DNA of 53,336 nucleotides from Desulfovibrio sp. (GTDB taxonomy: Bacteria; Desulfobacterota; Desulfovibrionia; Desulfovibrionales; Desulfovibrionaceae). Below are positions 16,278 to 25,595 of this stretch, in pieces. The notes beneath the pieces were generated by a model. That model did no database searches and was not told where the DNA came from. It saw only the letters and a list, made by a program, of their open reading frames with translations. The DNA lies in assembly GCA_017396005.1 (NCBI GenBank), contig JAFQNG010000050.1, positions 1 to 53,336 on the forward strand, given 5' to 3'. The position numbers and the translations under genes were made by a program. Each line of letters opens with the position of its first letter. The stretch's first letter is position 1.

Positions 16278-18677
16278 ATGCTGCTTTCCCTTTCGTGGTT
16301 GCGTGAATTTACGCCTTATGAGGGTTCTGCTCAGGAGCTGGGCGACCGCCTGACCATGCTCGGGCTGGAGTTGGAAGACATACGGCATCCCTATGAGGCC
16401 ATCAGTGCCATCGTAGTGGGGCATGTGGTGGAATGTACTGATCATCCCGACTCTGACCATTTGCACTGCTGCAAGGTAGACGCGGGTCAGGGGGAGCTGC
16501 TGCACATCGTTTGCGGCGCGCCCAATGTGGCTGTCGGCCAGAAGGTGCCTGTGGCTCTGGTCGGTTCGCGCCTGCCTGATGGTACCGTCATCAAGAAGGC
16601 CAAGCTGCGTGGGCAGCCCTCCTTCGGTATGATCTGCTCTGAGCGGGAACTGGGGCTTACTGAAGATCACAGCGGTATCATGGTGCTGCCGGAAGGTACA
16701 CCCGTGGGGGCGCGTCTCATAGATGTGCTGGAGCTGGACAGGGAAGTGCTGGATATCTCCATCACGCCCAACCGTGCTGACTGTCTTTCTGTACTGGGTC
16801 TGGCACGTGAAGCGGCCCTGGCTTTCGATCTGCCCCTGAATATCCCCGAACTGCCTCTGCAGACGGATGACAGCGGGCCAGAATGTCTTGTGCCCATTGA
16901 GATTGCCGACCCTGAGCTTTGTCGCCTCTATGCAGGCCGTGTTATCGCGGGTATCGCCGTGGGGCCATCGCCCATGCGCATCCGTCATCGTCTGCATGCT
17001 GTAGGTGTGCGCTCTATCTCCAATATCGTGGACGTAACCAACTATATTCTTTTTGAATGCGGCCAGCCCCTGCATTCATTTGACCTGGACAAGCTGTACG
17101 GTGGGCGTATCGTGGTCAAGGCTGCACGTCAGGGTGAAACCTTTGTCACACTGGACGGGCAGGAGCGCAGGCTGGGCCCGCAGGATCTCTGCATCTGTGA
17201 TAGTGAGCGTATTGTGGGGCTGGCTGGTGTCATGGGCGGTCTCAACAGTGAAATCACAGCTGAAAGCCGTAATGTTTTTCTTGAAAGTGCGGTCTTCAGG
17301 CCTGGTACCATCCGCAAGACCTCGCGGCGTCTGGGGCTTTCTTCTGAGGCATCCTACCGTTTTGAGCGCGGCATAGATCAGTGCCGTACTGTCTGGGCAC
17401 TGGACAGGGCCTGCGCCATGATGGCTGCCATGGGTGGCACCGGCTGTGTGGTGCGGCGTGGGCTCTCCCTTGCTGAGCCCAGACCCTTTGTGCCTGCCCG
17501 TATACCCTTCCGCCCCACACGTGCCAATGCCTTGCTGGGTGTGAAGCTCACACCGGAATTTGACGAGCGTGTGCTTACAGGTATGGGGTGCAGGGTAGAG
17601 GCTCACGGCGAAACCTGGCAGGTGGAGCAGCCCTCCTGGCGGCCTGACCTGACCCGTGAGGCTGATCTTATTGAAGAGGTTGGTCGTGTGCATGGCCTGG
17701 ATACTATTGAGCCTGTGCTGCCGCCTGTCAGTCGCAGTTTGGAGCGGGCTGCCGAGCCTGAATCCCGCTATGATTTCTGGTTGCGTCTCAAGCGCTGGGG
17801 GGCCGGCCTCGGCATGAATGAGGCTGTCAACTACAGTTTTGTAGGCCATAAGGATCTGGATCATCTGGCTTTGCCTGCTGACGGGCGCATCTCCATCATG
17901 AATCCTCTGTCAGCAGAGCAGGATGTCTTGCGCACGGTGCTGGCTCCCGGCTTGCTGCACAGCCTGCGTAATAATCTGGCCCAGGGAGCGCAGGGGCTGC
18001 GTATCTTCGAATTGGCCCATGTCTTTGCCGCTGATGCAGCAGCTGAGACCACAGCCCGTGAAACAGGTATGCTGGGGCTGCTTTTTTATGGAGCGCGTTT
18101 TGATACGGCCTGGCCGCAGCCCGAAGGAGATGCAGATTACTGCGACATCAAGGGTGTGACCGAGCATTTGCTGCGTTTTCTGCATCTGCCTGCGCCTGTC
18201 TGCCATCAAGTGGCGGAGCATCCTTACCTTGCCCCCTGTGTGGAAGTGCAGCTTGGTGAAAACGTGATCGGCGTTATGGGGCGGGTCAAGCCATCGCTGG
18301 CCGAGGCCTTCCATGCACGCAAGGCTGTCTGGCTGGCCGAATTTGATCTGGAGATCTTGCGTACTCTTCATGATGCGGCCAGAGTGGGCTTCACTCCACT
18401 GCCTGTGTATCCGCCTGTCAGACGAGATATTACGGTCATGGCTGCCCACGGGCTGCGTGTGGCCCAGATTCTTGAGCATATACGGGGACTCAGACTGCCC
18501 ATACTGGAAGAAGTCACCCTGGTAGACTGCTTCGAACCCGAGGGTGGTCATGAGCGCAACCTGACTTTTCGCCTGACTTTCCGTCACGCTCAGCGTACCC
18601 TCAAGGATACGGAAGTGGACAAGGAGAGGGAAAAAGTGGCACACTCTCTGGTGCAAACACTGGGGGTGCGCGTTTAG
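16278..18677 (+). CDS. pheT: Phenylalanine--tRNA ligase beta subunit
   Basis: Structural and editing subunit of PheRS. Domain order: the B1/B2 tRNA-binding EMAP-like domain near the start (IVVGHVVECTDHPDSDHLHC), B5 with LEVQ-type core, the catalytic-like fold, and the C-terminal FDX-ACB domain (PPVRRDITVMAAHGLRV to the end). 799 residues is normal. AGGAAGAA lies before the ATG at 16278 (MLLSLSWLREF); an earlier in-frame start at 16236 is unsupported. Confidence 0.97.
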   Translation: MLLSLSWLREFTPYEGSAQELGDRLTMLGLELEDIRHPYEAISAIVVGHVVECTDHPDSDHLHCCKVDAGQGELLHIVCGAPNVAVGQKVPVALVGSRLPDGTVIKKAKLRGQPSFGMICSERELGLTEDHSGIMVLPEGTPVGARLIDVLELDREVLDISITPNRADCLSVLGLAREAALAFDLPLNIPELPLQTDDSGPECLVPIEIADPELCRLYAGRVIAGIAVGPSPMRIRHRLHAVGVRSISNIVDVTNYILFECGQPLHSFDLDKLYGGRIVVKAARQGETFVTLDGQERRLGPQDLCICDSERIVGLAGVMGGLNSEITAESRNVFLESAVFRPGTIRKTSRRLGLSSEASYRFERGIDQCRTVWALDRACAMMAAMGGTGCVVRRGLSLAEPRPFVPARIPFRPTRANALLGVKLTPEFDERVLTGMGCRVEAHGETWQVEQPSWRPDLTREADLIEEVGRVHGLDTIEPVLPPVSRSLERAAEPESRYDFWLRLKRWGAGLGMNEAVNYSFVGHKDLDHLALPADGRISIMNPLSAEQDVLRTVLAPGLLHSLRNNLAQGAQGLRIFELAHVFAADAAAETTARETGMLGLLFYGARFDTAWPQPEGDADYCDIKGVTEHLLRFLHLPAPVCHQVAEHPYLAPCVEVQLGENVIGVMGRVKPSLAEAFHARKAVWLAEFDLEILRTLHDAARVGFTPLPVYPPVRRDITVMAAHGLRVAQILEHIRGLRLPILEEVTLVDCFEPEGGHERNLTFRLTFRHAQRTLKDTEVDKEREKVAHSLVQTLGVRV

Positions 18678-18710
18678 CGCCCCTGCATGCAGAAGGCTTC
18701 AGGGGGCCGT

Positions 18711-19052
18711 ATGGCAGACAAGACCTACCGTATCGGCGAAGCTGCGGAAATCCTTGATCTCAAAACCTATGTATTGCGCTTTTGGGAGACGGAGTTTCCG
18801 CAGCTGGCCCCCCTGCGTACAGAAAAAGGGCAACGCCTTTATACCGAAGCCCATCTTGCTCTGTTGCGGCGTATACAGCACCTGCTCCATGAGCAGGGTA
18901 TGACTATAGAGGGGGCGCGCCGTGTGCTGGAAGGTAATAATGCCTTGCCTGACACGGCCCCACTGCAATGCAGGCCAGGCTCTGATCCGGACTTCGTACA
19001 GACGTTCAGAAACGAATTGCTTTCTCTGCGTCGTCTGCTGGCCGGGCAATGA
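18711..19052 (+). CDS. MerR-family transcriptional regulator
   Basis: A 113-residue DNA-binding protein. The N-terminal winged helix-turn-helix is clear (YRIGEAAEILDLKTYVLRFW, then RLYTEAHLALLRRI), followed by the dimerisation helix. There is no cysteine-rich metal-binding tail, and the C-terminus is short, so it is one of the small MerR-like proteins often found after pheT. Its targets are unknown. AGGGGG stands before the ATG at 18711; an earlier ATG at 18687 would add eight residues. Confidence 0.88.
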   Translation: MADKTYRIGEAAEILDLKTYVLRFWETEFPQLAPLRTEKGQRLYTEAHLALLRRIQHLLHEQGMTIEGARRVLEGNNALPDTAPLQCRPGSDPDFVQTFRNELLSLRRLLAGQ

Positions 19053-19072
19053 GGCCTTGAAGGTGAGAACAG

Positions 19073-19792
19073 ATGATACTTTCCCCATCCCTGCTGTCTG
19101 CTGATTTCTCCTGTCTGGGGCAGGAGCTGGCCCAGCTGGAAGCTGCCGGATTGCACTGGCTTCATCTGGACGTGATGGATGGCGCTTTTGTGCCCAACAT
19201 CACCTTCGGTCCCCCGCTGATCAGGGCCCTCAGGCCCGGCAGCGGGCTTTTTTTTGACGTGCACCTGATGATAGAAGAGCCGGCCCGTTACCTTGAAGCA
19301 TTCAGGGCTGCCGGAGCTGATCTGCTGGTCATACACGCCGAGACCGACCGACACCCGCAGCGTACCCTGAGCGAGATCCGCAGGATGGGTCTCAAGGCTG
19401 GTCTGGCCCTCAACCCCGGTACAGATCTGGAGATGCTGCGCTGGCTTGCGCCTGATCTGGATCTTCTGCTCCTGATGAGCGTCAACCCCGGTTTTTCAGG
19501 CCAGGCCTTCATCCCGCAAAGTCTCTCAAAGATCCGTTCTACCCGTGCCCTGCTGGATATGGTCGGGGCAGACCATGTGCCCATTCAGGTAGATGGTGGA
19601 GCCTGCCCGGAAAATGCAGCCACTCTCATGGATGCTGGTGCGGATATTCTTGTGTCAGGTTCGGCCTTTTTCAAATACAGGCCCTATGATGCCAGGCTGA
19701 CCGCCTTCATGGCCGCCGTTCAGGGGTGTACAGAGCGTCCGTCCCTTGTTAATGCCCGCGCCTGGCGGCACGGTGTGTCTCAGTCAGTTTGA
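19073..19792 (+). CDS. rpe: Ribulose-phosphate 3-epimerase
   Basis: Interconverts ribulose 5-phosphate and xylulose 5-phosphate in the pentose phosphate pathway. TIM-barrel motifs are present: ILSPSLLSADF at the start, HLDVMDGAFVPNITFGP with the metal-binding His/Asp, VHLMIEEP, LLMSVNPGFSGQAFIP and IQVDGGACPENA. Length 239, slightly longer than E. coli Rpe because of a C-terminal tail. It is followed after 30 bp by transketolase, which uses its product. Confidence 0.96.
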   Translation: MILSPSLLSADFSCLGQELAQLEAAGLHWLHLDVMDGAFVPNITFGPPLIRALRPGSGLFFDVHLMIEEPARYLEAFRAAGADLLVIHAETDRHPQRTLSEIRRMGLKAGLALNPGTDLEMLRWLAPDLDLLLLMSVNPGFSGQAFIPQSLSKIRSTRALLDMVGADHVPIQVDGGACPENAATLMDAGADILVSGSAFFKYRPYDARLTAFMAAVQGCTERPSLVNARAWRHGVSQSV

Positions 19793-19822
19793 TTTTTAAC
19801 AGTTACAGCCAAGGGAGAATAC

Positions 19823-21820
19823 ATGCCCACCCGCAGACAGTGCGCCAACGCCATCCGTGCCCTTTCCATTGATGCCATCGAACAGGCCCGCTCCGGCCAT
19901 CCGGGTGCGCCACTGGGCATGGCCGACATGGCCGAGGCCCTCTGGAGGCACGGCTTCAAGCACAATCCCACCAATCCCGCATGGGCTGACCGTGACCGTT
20001 TTGTTCTGTCCAACGGCCATGGATCCATGCTGCTCTATGCCCTGCTGCATCTTACGGGCTATGATCTGCCCATGGATGAAATCCGTAATTTTCGCCAGTG
20101 GGGCTCCAAAACACCGGGGCATCCTGAAAGCGCCCTGACTCCAGGCGTAGAAATGACCACCGGCCCTCTGGGGCAGGGGATTTCTTCGGCCGTTGGTATG
20201 GCTCTGGCCGAACGCCTGCTGGCTTCGCGTTTCAATACTGCAGAGCATACAGTGGTGGATCATCACACCTATGCCTTCTGTGGCGATGGCTGTCTGATGG
20301 AAGGGGTTTCGCATGAGGCCTGTTCTCTGGCAGGTACCTGGGGTCTGGGTAAACTCATTGTTTTCTACGACTCCAACGGTATTTCCATTGATGGCAAGAT
20401 CGATCCCTGGTTCAGCGAAGATGTGGGCGCGCGTTATGCTGCCTATGGCTGGCAGGTAATCGGCCCGGTGGACGGGCACGACAGTGACGCTCTGGACAGG
20501 GCCCTGCGCGAAGCCAGGGCAGATACAGCCCGGCCCAGTCTTATCATCTGCACTACCCATATAGGCTTTGCTTCGCCCAAGGAAGATTCGGCCGCCTCAC
20601 ACGGCGCTCCGCTGGGTGAAAGTGCGGCTCAGGCGACTCGTGCGGCTCTGGGCTGGCAGGAAGAACCCTTCAGCATACCGGCTGATATCTATGCCGCCTG
20701 GGATGCCCGTCCGGCAGGGCAGAAGGCTGAAGCAGCATGGAACGATGTTTTTGCCGCATACGCCAGTGCCAACCCCGAACTGGCCGCTGAATTCACGCGC
20801 CGTATGGCCGGAGACCTGCCGGAGGACTGGCCACAGATAGCCCGTGCTGCGCTGGACGATATGGTCAGCAGGGGCGAGAGTCTGGCTACCCGCGTTGCCT
20901 CGCAGCGCGTACTGGATCATCTTGTGGCGGTTCTGCCTGAGATGCTGGGCGGTTCTGCCGATCTGTCCGGTTCTGTAGGCACGCTGGCCAAAACCTCGCA
21001 GCAGCTGGACGCGCAGACTTTCACAGGCAACTATGTCTCTTACGGCGTACGTGAGTTCGGTATGGGAGCCATCATGAATGGTCTGGCTGCACACGGCGGC
21101 TTTATTCCCTATGCGGGTACCTTCATGGCCTTTTCTGATCAGGCCAAGAATGCCGTACGCCTCGCTGCCATCATGGGTATTCGTGTGGTTTGGGTCTTGA
21201 CGCATGACTCCATCGGTGTGGGTGAGGATGGCCCCACACATCAGCCGGTGGAACAGCTGTCTGCGTTGCGTATGACACCCGGTCTGCATCTCTGGCGGCC
21301 ATGTGACAGTGCCGAATGTGCCGCAGCCTGGCAGAGTGCCCTGGAGTGCCGCAGTATGCCCACCTGTCTTTCCCTCTCCCGCCAGAAGCTGCCCTTCTTC
21401 AGCCGCGACGCCGCCCAGCTGGAAGGCATGGCCCGTGGTGGCTATGTACTGCGTGATTGCGAGGGTACCCCCGAGATCATTCTCCTGTCCACCGGCTCTG
21501 AGGTCTCGCTGGCTGTGGCAGCAGGCGAACAGCTGCAGGCTGCCGGTCGTCGGGTGCGCGTGGTCTCCATGCCCTGTGCCGAGATCTTTGATGCCCAGGA
21601 TGACGCATGGAAAGAAAGTGTACTTCCCGGCGCTGTGCGTTGTCGCCTGGCCATAGAGGCAGCCTCGTCCGATTACTGGTATAAATATGTGGGCCTTGAC
21701 GGAGCCGTGCTTGGACTGAAGCGTTTTGGCGAGTCTGCGCCTGGTGGCGTAGTGTTTGAGCGTCTGGGCTTTACGGTAGAGCATGTACTGGAAATGGCAC
21801 AGGCTCTTTTGAAAAAATAG
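19823..21820 (+). CDS. tkt: Transketolase
   Basis: Thiamine-diphosphate enzyme moving two-carbon units between sugar phosphates. Seen: [17 protein letters not shown] near the start, the TPP/Mg motif [13 protein letters not shown], and the pyrimidine-domain stretch with [19 protein letters not shown]. Length 665 is normal for a full-length enzyme. Located between rpe and pgk, so pentose phosphate and lower glycolytic steps are encoded together. Confidence 0.97.
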   Translation: MPTRRQCANAIRALSIDAIEQARSGHPGAPLGMADMAEALWRHGFKHNPTNPAWADRDRFVLSNGHGSMLLYALLHLTGYDLPMDEIRNFRQWGSKTPGHPESALTPGVEMTTGPLGQGISSAVGMALAERLLASRFNTAEHTVVDHHTYAFCGDGCLMEGVSHEACSLAGTWGLGKLIVFYDSNGISIDGKIDPWFSEDVGARYAAYGWQVIGPVDGHDSDALDRALREARADTARPSLIICTTHIGFASPKEDSAASHGAPLGESAAQATRAALGWQEEPFSIPADIYAAWDARPAGQKAEAAWNDVFAAYASANPELAAEFTRRMAGDLPEDWPQIARAALDDMVSRGESLATRVASQRVLDHLVAVLPEMLGGSADLSGSVGTLAKTSQQLDAQTFTGNYVSYGVREFGMGAIMNGLAAHGGFIPYAGTFMAFSDQAKNAVRLAAIMGIRVVWVLTHDSIGVGEDGPTHQPVEQLSALRMTPGLHLWRPCDSAECAAAWQSALECRSMPTCLSLSRQKLPFFSRDAAQLEGMARGGYVLRDCEGTPEIILLSTGSEVSLAVAAGEQLQAAGRRVRVVSMPCAEIFDAQDDAWKESVLPGAVRCRLAIEAASSDYWYKYVGLDGAVLGLKRFGESAPGGVVFERLGFTVEHVLEMAQALLKK

Positions 21821-21845
21821 CATCAGAAAAATTCAGGGAGGCGCC

Positions 21846-23024
21846 ATGCCTATCAAATTGCTGGCAGATATGGATTGCAGCGGCAAGACTGTGGTCATCC
21901 GCGAAGACCTCAATGTGCCCATGAAGGAAGGGTGCATCACCAATGATAAACGTATCCGTGCTGCTCTGCCCACCATCAGGATGGCGCTGGACAAGGGCGC
22001 GGCGGTACTGCTTCTGGCCCATCTGGGACGCCCCACTGAAGGGCAGTATGAAGAGCAGTTTTCTCTCAAGCCTGTGGCCGCCCATCTGGGCAGGCTGCTG
22101 GGCCTGGAGATCACTGTCTACAAAGATCTGGAAGAAGCCGGAGCTGCGAAGCTGGTGCCCGGGCAGTGTGCTTTGCTGGAAAATATCCGCTTTTTCAAAG
22201 GTGAAAAAAAGAATGATGCAGCCCTTGCTGCCCAGCTGGCAGCATTGGGCGATATCTACGTAATGGACGCCTTTGGTGCGGCGCATCGGGCACATGCCTC
22301 CACAGAAGGGGCTGTACGTGCGGCCAAAGCAGCCTGTGCCGGGCCGTTGATGGCAGCCGAGCTGGCTGCCTTTGACAAGGTGCTGGACGCACCGGCCCGC
22401 CCTCTGGCAGCGGTCATTGGCGGTTCCAAGGTTTCTACCAAGCTGGGCCTGCTGGACAATCTGCTGCACAAGGTAGACAGTCTTATTGTGGGCGGCGGCA
22501 TTGCCAATACCTTTTTGGCGGCAGCCGGTTACAGCGTGGGCAGATCCCTTTGTGAGGAAGACCTCATCCCGGAAGCCAGAAAGATTATGGAGGCTGCCAC
22601 TGCGCAGGGCAAGGAGCTGCCCTTGCCCGTAGATGTGGTGACAGCCAAAGCGCTGGCCCCCGGCCAGACAGCAACTGTATATGATGTGGATAAGGTGCCT
22701 GCCGATGAGATGATACTGGATATCGGCCCCAGGACTGTTGCCCTCTATGCCCAGTTGCTGGGCAAGGCCGCTACTGTGGTCTGGAACGGCCCTGTGGGCG
22801 CTTTTGAGACCGAGCCGTTCGGTGCTGGCACCAAAGCCCTGGCTGAAGCCCTGGCTGATTCTGATGCCTTTGTGGTCGTAGGTGGTGGAGACTCTGTGGC
22901 TGCAGTGGAAGGCTATGGCCTGGCAGACAAAATGGGCTATATCTCTACCGGTGGCGGCGCGTCACTGGAGCTGCTTGAGGGCAAGGTACTGCCTTCGGTA
23001 GCTGCACTGGCCGACTGCGGCTAG
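21846..23024 (+). CDS. pgk: Phosphoglycerate kinase
   Basis: Transfers phosphate between 1,3-bisphosphoglycerate and ADP. Motifs: VVIREDLNVPMKEG at the N-domain start, LLAHLGRPTEG, NGPVGAFE and the nucleotide-site end GGGDSVAAVEGYGL followed by STGGGASLELLEG. Length 392 is normal. GGGAGG lies before the ATG. It ends the long plus-strand block and is followed by a strong hairpin. Confidence 0.97.
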   Translation: MPIKLLADMDCSGKTVVIREDLNVPMKEGCITNDKRIRAALPTIRMALDKGAAVLLLAHLGRPTEGQYEEQFSLKPVAAHLGRLLGLEITVYKDLEEAGAAKLVPGQCALLENIRFFKGEKKNDAALAAQLAALGDIYVMDAFGAAHRAHASTEGAVRAAKAACAGPLMAAELAAFDKVLDAPARPLAAVIGGSKVSTKLGLLDNLLHKVDSLIVGGGIANTFLAAAGYSVGRSLCEEDLIPEARKIMEAATAQGKELPLPVDVVTAKALAPGQTATVYDVDKVPADEMILDIGPRTVALYAQLLGKAATVVWNGPVGAFETEPFGAGTKALAEALADSDAFVVVGGGDSVAAVEGYGLADKMGYISTGGGASLELLEGKVLPSVAALADCG

Positions 23025-23041
23025 GCAGGATATCAGATCAG

Positions 23042-23077
23042 AGACAGAGAGCCCCTTGTAAGGGCGGCTCTCTGTCT
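23042..23077. terminator. Hairpin terminator between convergent pgk and pnp genes
   Basis: AGACAGAGAGCC and GGCTCTCTGTCT form a perfect 12-bp stem with a 12-base loop. Lying between two genes that end facing each other, it can serve both, although the T-runs on either side are short. Confidence 0.75.
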
Positions 23078-23101
23078 TGGTCAGGCGTATAATACTGCGC
23101 T

Positions 23102-23980
23102 TCACGCGGCCTTCATATCTGTGATTACAGCTTCCAGCAGTCGGGCCAGATCATGCCCGGCCCGAGCTGCCACTGCCAGTATCTCTTCCAGTGGGGCAGG
23201 GGTCATGCAGTCAGGCAGGTTTTTATTGGTCAGGCAGGAGATTCCCAGTACGCGCAGGCCTAGATGGCGGGCGGCAATGACCTCCAGCACCGTGCTCATG
23301 CCCACGGCATCGGCTCCCCACTGGCGATACATGCGCGTTTCAGCCGGGCTTTCCATCTCCGGCCCACGCAGCCCGATGTAGACACCGCGTTCCAGCCGGA
23401 TGTCAAGCCGTCCGGCGGTCTGCAGGGCCAGCTCTTGCAGAGTGGCATCGTAGATCCGGCTCATGTCGGGAAAGCGCTCTCCCCAGGCTGCATGGTTGGG
23501 GCCTGCCAGGGGCGAACAGCCGGTATGGTTGATCTGGTCGCTGATGCACATCAGGGTTCCGGCTGTAAACTGCGGGTTAAGTGCGCCGGCGGCATTGGTG
23601 ATGATAAGACGTTCAGCGCCAAAACCTGCCATAACGCGTACGCCCATGCAGACCTCGGCCGGGTTTCTGCCTTCATAAAGATGGCAGCGCCCCTGCTGGG
23701 CAATGACGGGCACACCCCCCAGACATCCCAGTACAAAGGCCCCCTGATGCGAATCTATCCCCGGCAGTGGCATGCCTGTGATATTGCTGAAGGGAATACG
23801 TACGCCCGGGCAGCCTTCCTGCCCGGCCAGCAGGCTGTCGGCAAGAGGGGAGAGACCCGTACCCAGCACCACAGCTACCGGGGGCGTGTCAGCACCGTCA
23901 GTAAAGATTTTGTTCATGTTTTTGGGCAGCGCGGCACGCAGGGCCCTTACTGCAAGCTGGACTTCTTGAGGATTTTGCAT
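23102..23980 (-). CDS. Purine nucleoside phosphorylase (class I, trimeric type)
   Basis: Splits inosine/guanosine-type nucleosides with phosphate, feeding purine salvage. Motifs: VVLGTGLSPLADSL (phosphate site), NAAGALNPQFTAGTLM, GVYIGLRGPEMESPAETRMY with the base-binding Glu, and LGISCLTNKNLP with the Asn that contacts the purine. Length 292 fits PunA/XapA-type enzymes. The start at 23980 has AGGAG eight bases upstream; a longer reading to 24091 would run into the divergent promoter region. It is transcribed away from the carboxylase cluster. Confidence 0.93.
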   Translation of the reverse strand: MQNPQEVQLAVRALRAALPKNMNKIFTDGADTPPVAVVLGTGLSPLADSLLAGQEGCPGVRIPFSNITGMPLPGIDSHQGAFVLGCLGGVPVIAQQGRCHLYEGRNPAEVCMGVRVMAGFGAERLIITNAAGALNPQFTAGTLMCISDQINHTGCSPLAGPNHAAWGERFPDMSRIYDATLQELALQTAGRLDIRLERGVYIGLRGPEMESPAETRMYRQWGADAVGMSTVLEVIAARHLGLRVLGISCLTNKNLPDCMTPAPLEEILAVAARAGHDLARLLEAVITDMKAA

Positions 23981-24083
23981 AACACTGGCTCCTGCAACTG
24001 AGCATTTTTTGGGCACAGCCCATGTATCATAGCTTGTGCCCCGCCGGGCCACAAGAGGCGGCAGGGCTTTTCGGGAGATATCG

Positions 24084-25559
24084 TTGAGCAAGCTTCAGGA
24101 CTGGAAAAAAGACAGGGGCGAAGCCCCGGGCGTAACGCCTGTGGCGTTGCACGAGCATAGAATACTGGTAGCCAACCGGGGCGAGATCGCCATGCGCATC
24201 ATGCGCTCCTGTATCAAGCTGGGGGTAGCCTTTACCGCCGTCTATACAGCAGAAGATGCGGCTTCGGGTCATGTGCGTCTGGCGCGGGAAAAAGGGGGAG
24301 AAAAAGGACTTTTTCGTGTTTCTTCCTACCATGACGCCAATGAGCTCATGGCCGTAGCCGATGAGGCTGGCTGTACTGCTGTGCACCCGGGCTACGGCTT
24401 TTTTGCCGAAGACTTTCGTTTTGCCCGCCGTGTGACCAAGCGTGACCGCAAGATGATCTTTATCGGCCCTTCGTGGAAGATCATTCGAGAGCTGGGTGAC
24501 AAGATCAACACCAAGCGTCTGGCCCGCAGTCTCGGCGTACCTACGGTCCCTGGTTCTGACAGGCCCATTTATGATGAGCTGGAGGCCGAGCGCATCGCCA
24601 AGAGTGTCTTTGACTTTCAGGAGCAGCAGGGCATACAGCGCCCGCTGGTGCTGGTCAAGGCCTCGGCGGGTGGAGGCGGCATGGGTATTGAGGAGGTGTA
24701 TGATCCAGACCAGTTTCGTTCGGTCTATCGTCGTATCCGCAATTATGCCATGCGCCAGTTCAAGGACGAAGGCGTACTCATAGAGCAGCGCATCACGGAT
24801 TTCAACCATCTGGAAGTACAGGTGATTTCTGACCGCAGTGGGCGTAATCCTGTGCATTTTGGTACGCGCAACTGTTCCATTCAGTCCACAGGTCTGCAGA
24901 AGCGTGTGGAGATCGCGCCCGGCTTTGCGCCAGAGACCCTGGAATACAGCTTCAATGCAGAGCGTGTACTTACCGATATCGTGGACTACAGCCTGACCAT
25001 GGCCCGCAAGGTAGGCTATGACAATGTGGGTACCTGGGAGTGGATAGTCACCCGTAAGGGTGAACCCTTTCTTATGGAGGTCAATACGCGCATTCAGGTA
25101 GAGAACGGTGTTTCTGCCTGCATCTCGCGTGTGCACGGCAGGGAAGGGGTGGATCTGATCGCTGAGCAGATACGTACCGGCCTTGGGCAGCCCCTGGGTT
25201 ATACCCAGGAGGATATTGCTACAGAAGGTGTGGGCATAGAATACCGCCTCATTGCCGAAGACCCTGACAACAATTTTACCCCCTGGGTGGGTCGTATAGA
25301 GCGTTTTGCATGGGAGGAGGCCCCCTGGCTGACCATGCTGACCCATGTGCCCTGCGATGCCCCCTATGAAATCCCCACAGAATTCGACCCCAACCTAGCT
25401 CTGGCCATTATCTGGGGAAGAGATCTGCATGAGGCTCAGGCCCGCGGCCTGACCTTTCTGAATTCCCTGCGGCTGGAAGGCAGCAATAACGCGGGTGAGG
25501 CGCTCAAGTCCAATGTAGGTTTTCTGAAAGCCAATACTGGGCGTATCCTGCATTTTTAA
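24084..25559 (+). CDS. Biotin carboxylase (ATP-grasp subunit of a biotin-dependent carboxylase)
   Basis: Carboxylates biotin on its carrier protein using ATP and bicarbonate. Seen: ILVANRGEIAMRIMRSC near the N-terminus, HPGYGFFAED, the ATP-grasp glycine loop KASAGGGGMGIEE, HFGTRNCSIQSTGLQKRVE, and the metal-binding FLMEVNTRIQVENGVS. Length 491 is slightly above the 450 of E. coli AccC. I chose TTG at 24084 as start because GGGAG lies six bases before it; the earlier GTG at 24036 has no such site. It is followed by the fused carboxyltransferase and a carrier, making a full carboxylase set. Confidence 0.9.
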   Translation: MSKLQDWKKDRGEAPGVTPVALHEHRILVANRGEIAMRIMRSCIKLGVAFTAVYTAEDAASGHVRLAREKGGEKGLFRVSSYHDANELMAVADEAGCTAVHPGYGFFAEDFRFARRVTKRDRKMIFIGPSWKIIRELGDKINTKRLARSLGVPTVPGSDRPIYDELEAERIAKSVFDFQEQQGIQRPLVLVKASAGGGGMGIEEVYDPDQFRSVYRRIRNYAMRQFKDEGVLIEQRITDFNHLEVQVISDRSGRNPVHFGTRNCSIQSTGLQKRVEIAPGFAPETLEYSFNAERVLTDIVDYSLTMARKVGYDNVGTWEWIVTRKGEPFLMEVNTRIQVENGVSACISRVHGREGVDLIAEQIRTGLGQPLGYTQEDIATEGVGIEYRLIAEDPDNNFTPWVGRIERFAWEEAPWLTMLTHVPCDAPYEIPTEFDPNLALAIIWGRDLHEAQARGLTFLNSLRLEGSNNAGEALKSNVGFLKANTGRILHF

Positions 25560-25595
25560 CATCCCATCCGTCGTTTCGGGTGGTTTAGAGTCAGT

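Noticed and set aside
24027-25346. Long minus-strand open frame opposite the biotin carboxylase gene
   Set aside because: Mirror of a gene with clear ATP-grasp motifs; the opposite frame shows no domain.
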